Shown: in pieces, positions 1 through 8,090 of the stretch
How the letters are laid out: each line of letters starts with the position of its first letter
Numbering within the stretch: position 1 is the first letter of the stretch
Source of the DNA: Paludibacter sp.
GTDB taxonomy: Bacteria; Bacteroidota; Bacteroidia; Bacteroidales; Paludibacteraceae
NCBI GenBank assembly: GCA_031292575.1
Contig: JARLGX010000003.1
Coordinates: forward strand, 124,001-188,000
Direction: 5' to 3'
Length of the DNA: 64,000 nt
Translations under genes and position numbers: made by a program
Notes under the pieces: model-generated
The model's database searches: none
What the model saw: the letters and a program-made list of their open reading frames with translations, nothing else
What the model was told of the DNA's origin: nothing

Positions 1-306
1 GAAGTCTCCAATGGAGGCTTGAGTAGCATTACTGACCTCTTGAGCAACAATGGTGGTCAGAATTCTACAATTTCAACAATATCGAATAATGTTGCAAGTG
101 AATTAATGTCTAAGTTTGGTTTAGAAAGCAGTGCTGCCAATAATATTGTACAATCACTTGTTCCTAACGTAGTTAGTCAATTAACCACTAAAACTAATGA
201 CCCTAACGACAGTAGTTTTAATTTGCAGGGAATTATTAGTTCGTTAACCGGTGGCGATGCTGTAGGTGGAGTTCTTGGGAAATTAAAGGGTCTGATTGGA
301 TTATAA
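1..306 (+). CDS. DUF937-like small protein, 5' end missing
   Basis: The reading frame is open from the first base of the window, so this is the C-terminal part of a longer gene. The visible residues are rich in Ser, Asn, Gly and Val and include a helical stretch with the pattern ISNNVASELMSKFG followed by AANNIVQSLVPNVVSQL, and a glycine-rich end. This resembles DUF937/YidB-like proteins of Bacteroidota, whose function is unknown. A TTG at base 19 could be read as a start but nothing favours it over simple truncation. A hairpin terminator follows about 50 bases downstream. Confidence 0.6.
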   Translation, partial: EVSNGGLSSITDLLSNNGGQNSTISTISNNVASELMSKFGLESSAANNIVQSLVPNVVSQLTTKTNDPNDSSFNLQGIISSLTGGDAVGGVLGKLKGLIGL

Positions 307-354
307 TGACTAATTAATTGTTTATTCCTTTTAATCTAAAAATATAGAAATTAG

Positions 355-390
355 CCTGTGTTTTGAGTTTCACTCGACACAGGTTTTTTA
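355..390 (+). terminator. Rho-independent terminator after the DUF937-like gene
   Basis: CCTGTGT at 355-361 pairs with ACACAGG at 377-383, with an inner GAGT/ACTC pairing, and is followed by a T run at 384-389. Confidence 0.75.
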
Positions 391-415
391 TTATTAATAT
401 TTCAACTATTTCTTT

Positions 416-423
416 TATCTTTG
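416..423 (+). promoter_or_regulatory. Bacteroidota -7 box for the GNAT gene
   Basis: TATCTTTG matches TAnnTTTG and lies 22 bases before the ATG. No clear TTG is present at the -33 distance, so this is only half a promoter by sequence. Confidence 0.5.
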
Positions 424-445
424 AATTTACTATACGGAAATTTAT

Positions 446-988
446 ATGGAATCAAAAATTGAGCTAAAGGTTAACAATGATATTTACCTGAAGGAAACAG
501 AGTTGGAAGATGCTGAGATTATTTTTCAAACAATTAACAATGAACGAGAATATCTTAGCGAATGGTTGCCATTTGTTGAACTTACGCAATTGATTTCTGA
601 CACCCAAAACTTCTTGGAAAGTGTTTCAAAAAATGAATCGAACGACTTAACATTTGGCATTTATTTTCAACATAAATTCGTAGGATTAGTTGGGTTAAAA
701 GATATTGACTTAGACAATAAAAAAACAGAAATTGGCTATTGGTTATCTGAACTTTACCAACACAAGGGAATAATAACCCTTTCTTGTAGAACTTTAATAA
801 AATACGCTTTTGACGAAATGAATTTAAACAGAATTCAATTAAAGGCAGGAACAGAAAATGTGAAAAGTCAACGGGTAGCTGAACGGCTGGGTTTTACCCG
901 CGAAGGAATTGAGCGCGATGGTGAACTTCATAGTCGTGGTTTTGTTGATTTAGTCGTATTCGGTTTATTGAAAGCCGATAGAAAATAA
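446..988 (+). CDS. GNAT N-acetyltransferase, RimJ/RimL type
   Basis: This 180-residue protein has the full length and layout of the RimJ/RimL branch of GNAT acetyltransferases, which move an acetyl group from acetyl-CoA to an amine, classically the N-terminus of a ribosomal protein. Visible family features are the EIGYWLS strand in the middle, the N-R-I-Q-L-K segment and the C-terminal S-Q-R-V-A-E-R-L-G-F-T-R-E-G block that forms the acetyl-CoA pocket. The substrate cannot be told from sequence. It ends only four bases before the ribonuclease Z gene, so the two are probably co-transcribed. Confidence 0.85.
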   Translation: MESKIELKVNNDIYLKETELEDAEIIFQTINNEREYLSEWLPFVELTQLISDTQNFLESVSKNESNDLTFGIYFQHKFVGLVGLKDIDLDNKKTEIGYWLSELYQHKGIITLSCRTLIKYAFDEMNLNRIQLKAGTENVKSQRVAERLGFTREGIERDGELHSRGFVDLVVFGLLKADRK

Positions 989-992
989 TTTT

Positions 993-1907
993 ATGCAAAA
1001 AGCAACACTCACCATATTAGGTTGTGGATCAGCCATGCCAACCCGAAAAAACTTTCCAAGTTCTCAAATACTGGAAATAAGAGACAAACAATATCTGATT
1101 GATTGTGGAGAAGGCACTCAAATGCGTATATGCCAGATGGGTGTTAAAACAAATCGGCTGGGGCATATTTTTATTTCTCATTTACACGGCGATCATTGCT
1201 TTGGTTTATTAGGACTTATTTCAACCTTTGGTATGTTGAACCGTACAGCCGAACTTCATATTCATGCTCAAGCCGATTTGGAAAAAATAATGCAACCTCA
1301 GCTTAAGTATTTCTGTACCGATTTATCTTTCAAAATAATATTCCACACTATTAATCCACGCAAACACGAATTAATTTACGAAGATCGTTCAGTTCAGGTT
1401 TTTTCTATTCCGCTTAAACATCGGGTGCCATGCTGTGGCTTTTTATTTGAAGAAAAACCACGCGACCGCCACATTGTTCGAGAAATGATTGACTTTTATA
1501 AAATTCCAACCTGGCGAATTCCTAAAATTAAGCAGGGCGAAGATTTTGTAACCGATGAAGACGAAATTATTCCAAATGATCAATTAACTACTGCAAGCAC
1601 ACCTCCAAAACGCTTTGCCTATTGTTCAGATACAGCTTTCTACGAAAAAATCATTCCAATTATTCAAGGAGTTGATTGTCTTTATCACGAAGCCACATTT
1701 ATGGAAGATGAAATGATTCGTTCAAAACAAACCGAACATTCTACGGCCCGACAGGCTGGTACAATAGCTTTAAAAGCAAATGTCAAAAAGCTTATCATTG
1801 GACATTATTCCGCACGCTACATCAATCAACAAGAATTGCTTAACGAAGCAAAAGACGTTTTCGAAAATACAATTTTAGGCGAAGATATGACTGTGTATGA
1901 AATTTAA
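993..1907 (+). CDS. rnz: Ribonuclease Z (tRNA 3' endonuclease)
   Basis: RNase Z removes the 3' trailer from tRNA precursors in the cytoplasm. The 304-residue length is that of the short bacterial (ElaC) form. The metallo-beta-lactamase metal site is intact: HLHGDH at residues 63-68, a later LKHRVPCCGF His, the CSDTAF Asp, and the C-terminal GHYSARY His. The N-terminal ILGCGSAMPT and LIDCGEGTQ motifs are also typical. It follows the GNAT gene by four bases and ends just before a strong bidirectional terminator. Confidence 0.95.
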   Translation: MQKATLTILGCGSAMPTRKNFPSSQILEIRDKQYLIDCGEGTQMRICQMGVKTNRLGHIFISHLHGDHCFGLLGLISTFGMLNRTAELHIHAQADLEKIMQPQLKYFCTDLSFKIIFHTINPRKHELIYEDRSVQVFSIPLKHRVPCCGFLFEEKPRDRHIVREMIDFYKIPTWRIPKIKQGEDFVTDEDEIIPNDQLTTASTPPKRFAYCSDTAFYEKIIPIIQGVDCLYHEATFMEDEMIRSKQTEHSTARQAGTIALKANVKKLIIGHYSARYINQQELLNEAKDVFENTILGEDMTVYEI

Positions 1908-1920
1908 ATTCTTGTCAATA

Positions 1921-1961
1921 AAAACAACAAAGGCGGTTTTATGAACCGCCTTTGTTGTTTT
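1921..1961. terminator. Bidirectional terminator between rnz and the YtxH cluster
   Basis: An 18-base perfect stem (1921-1938 with 1944-1961) with loop TTATG is flanked by A-rich and T-rich ends. It sits between two convergent genes and can stop transcription from both sides. Confidence 0.85.
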
Positions 1962-1977
1962 AGCTCCTTTATAATCA

Positions 1978-2235
1978 TTATCTTCTTCGAAATAGCCGTT
2001 TTATTGTACGAATTAATTTATAACCAATTATAATACCATCTACTAAATTCATATTTTTTTTAAACGAACTAAATATGTATGAGGATATTGCAGCCGGCGA
2101 AACCAACTTTCGCGAGGAAGAATTAATAAGTATTTTCTGATTCTGAATTTGTTCTTTTAATTCTGTTTTACGTAGAATTAAACCTTCTAAACCTATTTCC
2201 TTTTTCTTTGGAGTTGTAGTCGGAACTATTTCCAT
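1978..2235 (-). CDS. Small hypothetical protein of the YtxH/holin-X cluster
   Basis: An 85-residue protein with no recognised domain. It starts with a charged, predicted helical half (K-K-K-E-I-G-L-E-G-L-I-L-R-K) and ends with a hydrophobic stretch around SPAAISSYIFSSF and a basic tail RTIKRLFRRR, which suggests a peripheral or membrane-associated protein. The start lies ten bases after the stop of the holin-X-like gene, so it is the last gene of a three-gene unit. Its role is unknown; position suggests a link to the cell envelope. Confidence 0.6.
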   Translation of the reverse strand: MEIVPTTTPKKKEIGLEGLILRKTELKEQIQNQKILINSSSRKLVSPAAISSYIFSSFKKNMNLVDGIIIGYKLIRTIKRLFRRR

Positions 2236-2245
2236 ATCTATTTTA

Positions 2246-2602
2246 TTAGTTTTTAGTTAAAAATAAATTAGAGAGAAATTTTACCAATGGATTAACAATA
2301 ATACGTTTGCGGAACAATACCAAAATTCCGATTAGAATAAAATAAATGCCAGAAATAATACCGAAGCTAATACTAAGACTTCCAAGTAATGGTTCCAATG
2401 CGTAAGCCAAAGAGAAGAACAAGTAAAATAGAGCAATGATTACCAATACAATAATTAAACTCACAATCAATAGAGTAGATAATAAGATTGTAAGCTTCTC
2501 AACAAATTCTACCTTTACATATTCTGTTTGTAGCGCAACATACTTTTTTACATCTTCGTAAAGTTGCTGAAAATTTTGAGCAGGTTCTGTATTATTTGTC
2601 AT
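2246..2602 (-). CDS. Holin-X-like / DUF1469 family small membrane protein
   Basis: A 118-residue protein with an N-terminal soluble helix (residues 8-40) and two hydrophobic segments, about 40-68 and 75-95, followed by a basic region. This is the layout of the putative Actinobacteriophage holin X / phage holin family protein that is common on bacterial chromosomes beside YtxH genes. Despite the name, no phage genes are nearby, and a lysis role is unlikely. Stress or envelope functions are usually assumed for this pairing, without proof. It lies between the YtxH gene and a small hypothetical on the same strand. Confidence 0.7.
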   Translation of the reverse strand: MTNNTEPAQNFQQLYEDVKKYVALQTEYVKVEFVEKLTILLSTLLIVSLIIVLVIIALFYLFFSLAYALEPLLGSLSISFGIISGIYFILIGILVLFRKRIIVNPLVKFLSNLFLTKN

Positions 2603-2622
2603 TTTATCATGTATTTAACGAA

Positions 2623-2832
2623 TCATTTTTCTTCAGCGTTAACCTGCGATTTGATTTCATCAACTAAATCATCCATGTCATTTTTACTCAAATTAATGCC
2701 CCTTTTTTCAAGCGCTTCAACAATTTTTCTACGTGTTTCGTCACCACTCTCGGGAGCAAATAACAAGCCCAATGCTCCTCCTACAATTGCACCACCTAAA
2801 AATGCTGCAAGAATACCAAATGAATTCTTCAT
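2623..2832 (-). CDS. YtxH domain protein
   Basis: This 69-residue protein has the typical YtxH layout: a glycine/alanine-rich membrane segment at residues 7-26 (LAAFLGGAIVGGALGLLFAP) ended by the signature Ala-Pro-Glu-Ser-Gly, then an amphipathic helix containing DETRRKI. YtxH proteins are small inner-membrane proteins often induced by general stress in Firmicutes; a function is not established in Bacteroidota. It is the first gene of the three-gene cluster running toward lower coordinates, and about 20 bases separate it from the next gene. Confidence 0.8.
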   Translation of the reverse strand: MKNSFGILAAFLGGAIVGGALGLLFAPESGDETRRKIVEALEKRGINLSKNDMDDLVDEIKSQVNAEEK

Positions 2833-2985
2833 AACCTAATGTTTTAAAATTGTTTACAAATAAATTATTGAAATATATTGAAGTAAAATAATCACTTGAT
2901 TTTAACCTGTATAATAGAGAATTAGTTGCAAATCCCATAAAATGATAAACAATTTATCAAAATTTTAGTTCGCTTAATAAAAAAA

Positions 2986-3867
2986 TTAGTCCAAATTATA
3001 TCCAAAACCTTTTAATTTTAAATCCTTATTACGCCAATCTTTTTCTACCTTAACAAATAATTCTAAAAAGACCTTCTTATCAAAAAAAACTTCCATGTCT
3101 TTACGGGCTTCAGTTCCCACTTTCTTTAAAGATTTTCCTCCATGTCCAATCAAAATACCTTTCTGTGAGTCACGTTCGGCGTATATTACAGCATTGATTC
3201 GAATTAATCGATCATCTTCCTGAAACTGTTCTACTTCAACTTCGACAGAATAAGGAATTTCCTTTTCGTAATTCATTAGAATTTTTTCACGAATAATCTC
3301 TGTAACGAAAAACCTGGCCGGTTTGTCAGTAAGTTGATCTTTATCAAAAAAAGCGGGTGAATCGGGCAAAAGTTCTTTAATTTTATTGAACAACGTATCA
3401 ATATTGAATTTTTCTAAAGCCGAAACAGGATAAATCTCAGCACGAGGCAATAAACCTTTCCATTTTTCAACTAAAGCAATCAACTTTTCTTCATCGATTA
3501 AATCTATTTTATTAATAATAAGCAAAAGTGGTGCAGGGTTGAGTTTAACTTTTTCGATAAAATCTTCATTTTTTTCGTATGAGTCGTACACATCAGTAAC
3601 ATACAGCAACACGTCAGCATCGGTTAATGCAGAGCGCGAAAAGTTAAGCATGGACTCCTGGAGCCGATAATTGGGTTTCAAAACACCGGGAGTATCTGAA
3701 TAGACTATTTGAAAATCATCTCCGTTCACAATCCCCATTATTCGATGGCGGGTAGTCTGAGCTTTAGATGTGATGATTGAAATTCTCTCTCCAACTAAAG
3801 CATTCATCAAAGTAGATTTACCTACATTGGGATTACCTACAATATTTACAAAACCCGATTTGTGCAT
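2986..3867 (-). CDS. era: GTPase Era
   Basis: Era is an essential GTPase that binds 16S rRNA and helps mature the 30S subunit. The 293-residue protein has the G1 P-loop GNPNVGKS at residues 11-18, a switch region ending with DTPG, the G4 motif NKID, and a C-terminal KH domain with GHGGKSLKKVG. In many Bacteroidota era sits next to rpmF and fabH; here it is on the opposite strand about 2 kb away. A CAAAGATA at 3934-3941 reads TATCTTTG on the minus strand and is a good -7 box for it. The gene is divergent from the histidine kinase. Confidence 0.95.
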   Translation of the reverse strand: MHKSGFVNIVGNPNVGKSTLMNALVGERISIITSKAQTTRHRIMGIVNGDDFQIVYSDTPGVLKPNYRLQESMLNFSRSALTDADVLLYVTDVYDSYEKNEDFIEKVKLNPAPLLLIINKIDLIDEEKLIALVEKWKGLLPRAEIYPVSALEKFNIDTLFNKIKELLPDSPAFFDKDQLTDKPARFFVTEIIREKILMNYEKEIPYSVEVEVEQFQEDDRLIRINAVIYAERDSQKGILIGHGGKSLKKVGTEARKDMEVFFDKKVFLELFVKVEKDWRNKDLKLKGFGYNLD

Positions 3868-4047
3868 GATTTGTTTGTTTTCAATTAGCAGTAAACAGCA
3901 ATCTAAATAAGATTATTGTTCAGTTTATTTTTGCAAAGATACTATAAATTGAGCAGATGAAAAATTGAATTCAATTTCATACTTTTTTAGTACATTTGAC
4001 GTTTCAACAAAAAAATAAATAATTCGCACAAAATTTCGCTTAGCAGT

Positions 4048-5217
4048 ATGCTTAATATCAATAAATTATACGAAATATCACAACGTTTAAAACTGATATT
4101 TATACTTGTAGCTATTGCTATTGTACTGATTTCCACTTTATTTACAAATCGTTTAGCTAAGTCACTAGCAATCGAAGAAAGGAAAAAAGTTGAAATTTGG
4201 GCTGAAGCTGTGCGTCAATCTAATTTGGCAGATGAAAATACAAATTTAGATTTAATCATCAAAATAATTGAAGGAAACACCACGATTCCTATAATTTATA
4301 CCGATGCTAAAAATCAAGTTATTTTTGCCCGCAATTTCAATGAACCTAAAACCAATCTTGATGAATTCTACAAAAAAGAAATTGCAAGACTTAATGCAAA
4401 AAGACCTCCCATAGAATTAAAATTTGATAATACAAAACAATATCTGTATTACGATGATTCATTGTTTCTCAAACAGTTATATTATTTCCCCTACGTTCAA
4501 TTCGGAGTTATATTTATTTTTTTATTGGTTGCTTACTTTGCATTTTCCAGCACTAAAAATGCCGAACAAAATCAAGTTTGGGTTGGACTTTCGAAAGAAA
4601 CAGCACATCAGTTGGGAACTCCAATATCTTCATTATTAGCATGGGTTGATTTACTCAAAATGCGACATCAGGAAGATGAATTAATTGGAGAAATGGAGAA
4701 AGATGTTAATCGATTGCGTATTATTGCCGAGCGTTTTTCGAAAATAGGTTCTAAACCCGATTTGCAAATTGTAAGTCTGAATGAAACTCTACTCAATGCA
4801 GTGCATTATATGACCAATCGTTCATCTCAAAAAGTGTCAATAAATTGTCATTTCCCAAATGAAGAGCATCTGTTTATCAAATTAAATGTACCACTTTTTG
4901 AATGGGTTATAGAGAATCTTTGTAAAAATGCCATTGATGCAATGAATGGTGTCGGATATATTGATCTGAATATTATTCCTAAAACCGATGAAGTTTTTAT
5001 CGATGTAAAAGATACCGGAAAAGGTATTGATAAAAATAAATTCAAAGTTATTTTCACGCCGGGTTTTACAACAAAAAAAAGAGGTTGGGGACTTGGACTT
5101 TCACTGGCAAAAAGAATTATAGAAGAGTATCATGGGGGAAAAATATTTGTAAAACAATCGGAATTAAATATTGGAACCGTCTTTCGTATCATTTTAAAAG
5201 TTGATACTAAACAATAA
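4048..5217 (+). CDS. Sensor histidine kinase
   Basis: This 389-residue inner-membrane kinase has a transmembrane helix at about 14-32, an extracytoplasmic part of about 110 residues, and a second helix at about 150-166. The H-box SKETAHQLGTPISSL puts the phospho-accepting His at 187, and the C-terminal HATPase domain shows N-box (ENLCKNAIDAM), G1 (DVKDTGKGID) and G2 (GWGLGLSLAKRI) motifs. This H-box with His-Gln-Leu-Gly-Thr-Pro is common in Bacteroidota. No response regulator is adjacent, so the partner is unknown. A TACATTTG at 3991-3998 may be its -7 box. Confidence 0.9.
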   Translation: MLNINKLYEISQRLKLIFILVAIAIVLISTLFTNRLAKSLAIEERKKVEIWAEAVRQSNLADENTNLDLIIKIIEGNTTIPIIYTDAKNQVIFARNFNEPKTNLDEFYKKEIARLNAKRPPIELKFDNTKQYLYYDDSLFLKQLYYFPYVQFGVIFIFLLVAYFAFSSTKNAEQNQVWVGLSKETAHQLGTPISSLLAWVDLLKMRHQEDELIGEMEKDVNRLRIIAERFSKIGSKPDLQIVSLNETLLNAVHYMTNRSSQKVSINCHFPNEEHLFIKLNVPLFEWVIENLCKNAIDAMNGVGYIDLNIIPKTDEVFIDVKDTGKGIDKNKFKVIFTPGFTTKKRGWGLGLSLAKRIIEEYHGGKIFVKQSELNIGTVFRIILKVDTKQ

Positions 5218-5316
5218 AAGTACTTAAACAACGCTCAACCAATGTTTGAAAACGTTGATATTTTGAGCGTTGATTCACTATTTTGAATAATATTGAGAAA
5301 TAAAAAAAGAAACTAT

Positions 5317-5346
5317 TTTGTAATAGAACATATTTTTGTACCTTTG
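5317..5346 (+). promoter_or_regulatory. Promoter of the yceD-rpmF-fabH group
   Basis: TTTG at 5317-5320 and TACCTTTG at 5339-5346 are separated by 18 bases, close to the Bacteroidota sigma-ABfr consensus. The yceD start is 26 bases downstream. Confidence 0.75.
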
Positions 5347-5371
5347 CGCGGTTTTAAATCTCAAGTGAAAT

Positions 5372-5950
5372 ATGTCAAAATTCGAGCTATATAATGTAGT
5401 ATTAAAGGATATCAATAACGAAACACGCGTTATTGAATATGATCTTGACGACGCATATTTTAAAAAAATTGATAGCCCTGAAGTACAAAAAGGAAATATA
5501 AAAGCAAAAGTCACAGTTCAAAAAAAGTTGAGCACTTTTGAACTTCAATTCCTTCTCGATGGTTCTATTACTATTCCATGTGATCGTTGTTTAGATGATA
5601 TGGAACAACTTATTCATTACAAAGAAAAACTTCAGGTCAAATTTGGAGATAAATTTGCCGAAGAAGATGAAGTTGTTATTGTTCCGGAATCGGATGGAGC
5701 CATTAATATAGCTTGGTTCTTATACGAGTTTATTGTATTGAACATTCCAATGAAACACGTTCATGCAGCCGGAGAATGTAATAAAACAATGGTTGTCAAA
5801 CTAAAAAAACACATTACCCGTCAAAAAGATGATGTTGAAGATGAAGATAATTCTTCAGCTGATTTTGATGATGACGATGACTTTACACCAGATGAAGTTC
5901 AAACAGACCCGAGATGGGACGGTTTACAAAATATAACAGAAAACAATTAA
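5372..5950 (+). CDS. YceD/DUF177 family protein
   Basis: DUF177 proteins (YceD in E. coli, linked to 23S rRNA accumulation in plants and bacteria) are almost always encoded just before rpmF, as here. The 192-residue protein carries the family's Cys pair CDRC at residues 70-73 (C70, C73) and a strongly acidic C-terminal tail with runs of Asp and Glu between about 150 and 180. The spacing to rpmF is 13 bases, so the two are co-transcribed. The exact biochemical role is not known. Confidence 0.85.
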   Translation: MSKFELYNVVLKDINNETRVIEYDLDDAYFKKIDSPEVQKGNIKAKVTVQKKLSTFELQFLLDGSITIPCDRCLDDMEQLIHYKEKLQVKFGDKFAEEDEVVIVPESDGAINIAWFLYEFIVLNIPMKHVHAAGECNKTMVVKLKKHITRQKDDVEDEDNSSADFDDDDDFTPDEVQTDPRWDGLQNITENN

Positions 5951-5963
5951 ACAAACAACTAAG

Positions 5964-6149
5964 ATGGCACATCCTAAGAGAAAAATTTCGAAACAACGGG
6001 CAAGAAAAAGAAGAACGCACTATAAAGCAGAAACTCCAACATTAGCAATCTGTTCAAATTGCGGCGCTGCTCACATTTACCATACTGTTTGTGGCGAATG
6101 TGGCTACTACCGAGGAAAATTAGCAATAGAAAAGTTGGCAGCTCTTTAA
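5964..6149 (+). CDS. rpmF: 50S ribosomal protein L32
   Basis: The 61-residue protein begins MAHPKRKISKQRARKRR, the typical basic L32 start, and keeps four zinc-ligand cysteines at C30, C33, C43 and C46 (CSNC and CGEC). It therefore belongs to the zinc-binding C+ form of L32. It follows yceD by 13 bases. A hairpin with a T run sits between it and fabH. Confidence 0.97.
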   Translation: MAHPKRKISKQRARKRRTHYKAETPTLAICSNCGAAHIYHTVCGECGYYRGKLAIEKLAAL

Positions 6150-6187
6150 TACGGTCAATTATTGTTACCAAATATTTAAAAAATAAA

Positions 6188-6222
6188 TTGAGCTCTAAAT
6201 GACCATTTAGAGCTTGATTTTT
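6188..6222 (+). terminator. Hairpin terminator or attenuator between rpmF and fabH
   Basis: AGCTCTAAAT at 6191-6200 pairs with ATTTAGAGCT at 6205-6214 around loop GACC, followed by GATTTTTTAT. Because fabH starts about 20 bases later with no obvious separate promoter, this may reduce rather than stop read-through. Confidence 0.65.
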
Positions 6223-6242
6223 TATGTACTAAAAATATAAAT

Positions 6243-7232
6243 ATGTCTACTATAAAAGCAGTTATAACAGGTGTAGGAGGTTATGTGCCCGACTATATAC
6301 TCAATAACGAAGAACTTAGTACTATGATGGACACTAACGACGAATGGATAACCAGTCGCGTTGGTATTAAAGAACGTCGTATTTTGAAGGGAGAAAATGC
6401 AGGGACTTCATTTATGGCAGCTAAAGCTATTGAAGATTTGTTCGCAAAAACAGGAACTAAACCCGAAGAAATTGATTTAGTTATTTGTGGAACAACAACT
6501 GCAGATCATATTTATCCTTCGTGCGCCTCAATGGCAGCAGAACGAGCCGGAATTAAAAACTCCTTGGCTTTTGATTTACAAGCTGCATGTTCTGGTTTTA
6601 TTGTTTCACTTTCCACCGGTGCAAGTTTTATAGAAACAGGCCGATACAAAAAAGTATTAATTATTGGGGCTGATAAAATGTCGGCAATTACTGATTATAC
6701 TGATAGAACTACAGCTCCGTTATTTGGAGATGGTGCCGGTGTTGTAATGCTTGAACCTACAACTGAAAATTTTGGTGTAATGGATTCAATTTTGCGTACA
6801 GACGGAGTTGGAATGAAACACCTTCACATCAAAGCTGGTGGATCAGCTATGCCGACGACTCATGAAACAATTGATAAGAAGCAACACTTCACTTATCAGG
6901 AAGGTGCTTATGTGTTTAAACACGCCGTAACTGATATGGCTGAAGTTTCGGCTGAAATCATGGAAAAGAATAATCTCTCGAAAGATGATATTTCATGGTT
7001 AATTCCACATCAAGCTAATTTGCGCATTATAGATGCAGTGGTTCAACGCACAGGTGTTGATTATAACAAAGTGATTATAAATATTGATCATTTTGGAAAT
7101 ACTTCAGCAGCTACAATTCCACTTGGAATATGGGAGGCACAAAGTAAATTCAAAAAAGGCGACAATATTATTCTGACAGCTTTTGGTGCAGGATTTACCT
7201 GGGGATCTATTTACTTGAAATGGGGATATTAA
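6243..7232 (+). CDS. fabH: Beta-ketoacyl-ACP synthase III
   Basis: FabH condenses acetyl-CoA with malonyl-ACP to start fatty acid synthesis. The 329-residue protein has the catalytic Cys at 116 in QAACSGF, the His in [11 protein letters not shown] and the Asn in [11 protein letters not shown], completing the Cys-His-Asn triad, and the C-terminal GAGFTWGS. The usual yceD-rpmF-plsX-fabH order is kept here except that plsX is missing between rpmF and fabH. A long inverted repeat follows the stop codon. Confidence 0.95.
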   Translation: MSTIKAVITGVGGYVPDYILNNEELSTMMDTNDEWITSRVGIKERRILKGENAGTSFMAAKAIEDLFAKTGTKPEEIDLVICGTTTADHIYPSCASMAAERAGIKNSLAFDLQAACSGFIVSLSTGASFIETGRYKKVLIIGADKMSAITDYTDRTTAPLFGDGAGVVMLEPTTENFGVMDSILRTDGVGMKHLHIKAGGSAMPTTHETIDKKQHFTYQEGAYVFKHAVTDMAEVSAEIMEKNNLSKDDISWLIPHQANLRIIDAVVQRTGVDYNKVIINIDHFGNTSAATIPLGIWEAQSKFKKGDNIILTAFGAGFTWGSIYLKWGY

Positions 7233-7260
7233 TTTGTTGATAGTTATTTACCCAGAATAA

Positions 7261-7299
7261 ATTAAAAGAGCCAAACTTATGAAGTTTGGCTCTTTTAAT
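7261..7299. terminator. Bidirectional terminator between fabH and the methyltransferase gene
   Basis: An 18-base perfect stem, 7261-7278 with 7282-7299, closes on an ATG loop and is A/T-rich at both ends. It lies between two convergent genes. Confidence 0.85.
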
Positions 7300-7311
7300 T
7301 TCCGAATAATT

Positions 7312-8025
7312 TCAGCGAGTTTGGTTCAACCTTGTGTTTGCAATTTGGCAAAACTCCTCATTCAATTCATATCCAATATAATTTCTATTCAGCATTTTAC
7401 AGGCCACAGCTGTACTTCCTGAGCCCATAAACGGATCGAGTACCAAATCATTTTCGTTACTGCTAATTTCAATAAAAGGCAAACAAACTTTAAGCGGTTT
7501 TTGAGTTTTATGTTTAGTTCGTTCCTTACCCATACAAATAGGCGATTGGATAAAATTATGCATGTCATTCACTGGCTTATTATTCCATGTCTTTGGTGTG
7601 CCTTTTGAAAAATGAATCAGCATTTCCATACTGTTAGCATACATTTTGCGTGTGTAAATAGCTGGAAATGGGTTTGTCTTATGCCAATGAATTGTTTTTC
7701 TAAACTGAAATCCAACATGTTCAACAATTCGATTAAGAAAAGAAACGAAATCGTCTCCGCACCATAAGTAGCCACTTGCACCCGATTTACATACACGAAA
7801 GCATTCTATTAAAACCGCTTCTAAAAATTGTAAATATTCTTCTTCCGTTTTAAAATCATCAAAGTCAAATTCGGTAACAACATCTTTATGATTCTTTAAT
7901 CCCTGTACATTTTGAGCCCGATATTGGAAATATGGGGGATCCGTGAAAATTAAATCTACACATTCATCAGGAAGCAGTTTTAAGCCTTCGAGACATGACT
8001 GATGATGTATTATGTTTAGCTCCAT
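7312..8025 (-). CDS. Site-specific DNA methyltransferase (beta-type order), orphan
   Basis: This 237-residue enzyme methylates the exocyclic amino group of adenine or cytosine using S-adenosylmethionine. The catalytic motif IV is TDPPY at residues 28-32 and the SAM-binding motif I, DPFMGSGST, is at 197-205, preceded by the HKTQKP block; motif IV before motif I is the beta-class order. The length is short, with little room for a separate target-recognition domain. No restriction enzyme gene is beside it, so it may be a solitary regulator-type methylase or a relic of a phage or plasmid system. The target sequence cannot be predicted. Confidence 0.88.
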   Translation of the reverse strand: MELNIIHHQSCLEGLKLLPDECVDLIFTDPPYFQYRAQNVQGLKNHKDVVTEFDFDDFKTEEEYLQFLEAVLIECFRVCKSGASGYLWCGDDFVSFLNRIVEHVGFQFRKTIHWHKTNPFPAIYTRKMYANSMEMLIHFSKGTPKTWNNKPVNDMHNFIQSPICMGKERTKHKTQKPLKVCLPFIEISSNENDLVLDPFMGSGSTAVACKMLNRNYIGYELNEEFCQIANTRLNQTR

Positions 8026-8041
8026 GGATGATAAATGACAA

Positions 8042-8090
8042 AATTATGAATTATGAATTATGAATTATGAATTATAAATTAAGAATTATT
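8042..8090. repeat. Tandem 7-base repeat, AATTATG, about seven copies
   Basis: Four exact AATTATG copies at 8042-8069 are followed by three degenerate copies (AATTATA, AATTAAG, AATTATT) up to 8090. The last copy overlaps the stop codon of meaB at 8086-8088. The array fills the gap between meaB and the methyltransferase gene start. Confidence 0.9.

Noticed and set aside
2246-2602. Prophage holin
   Set aside because: The protein has a holin-X-like layout, but no phage genes are near and its neighbours are YtxH and Era.
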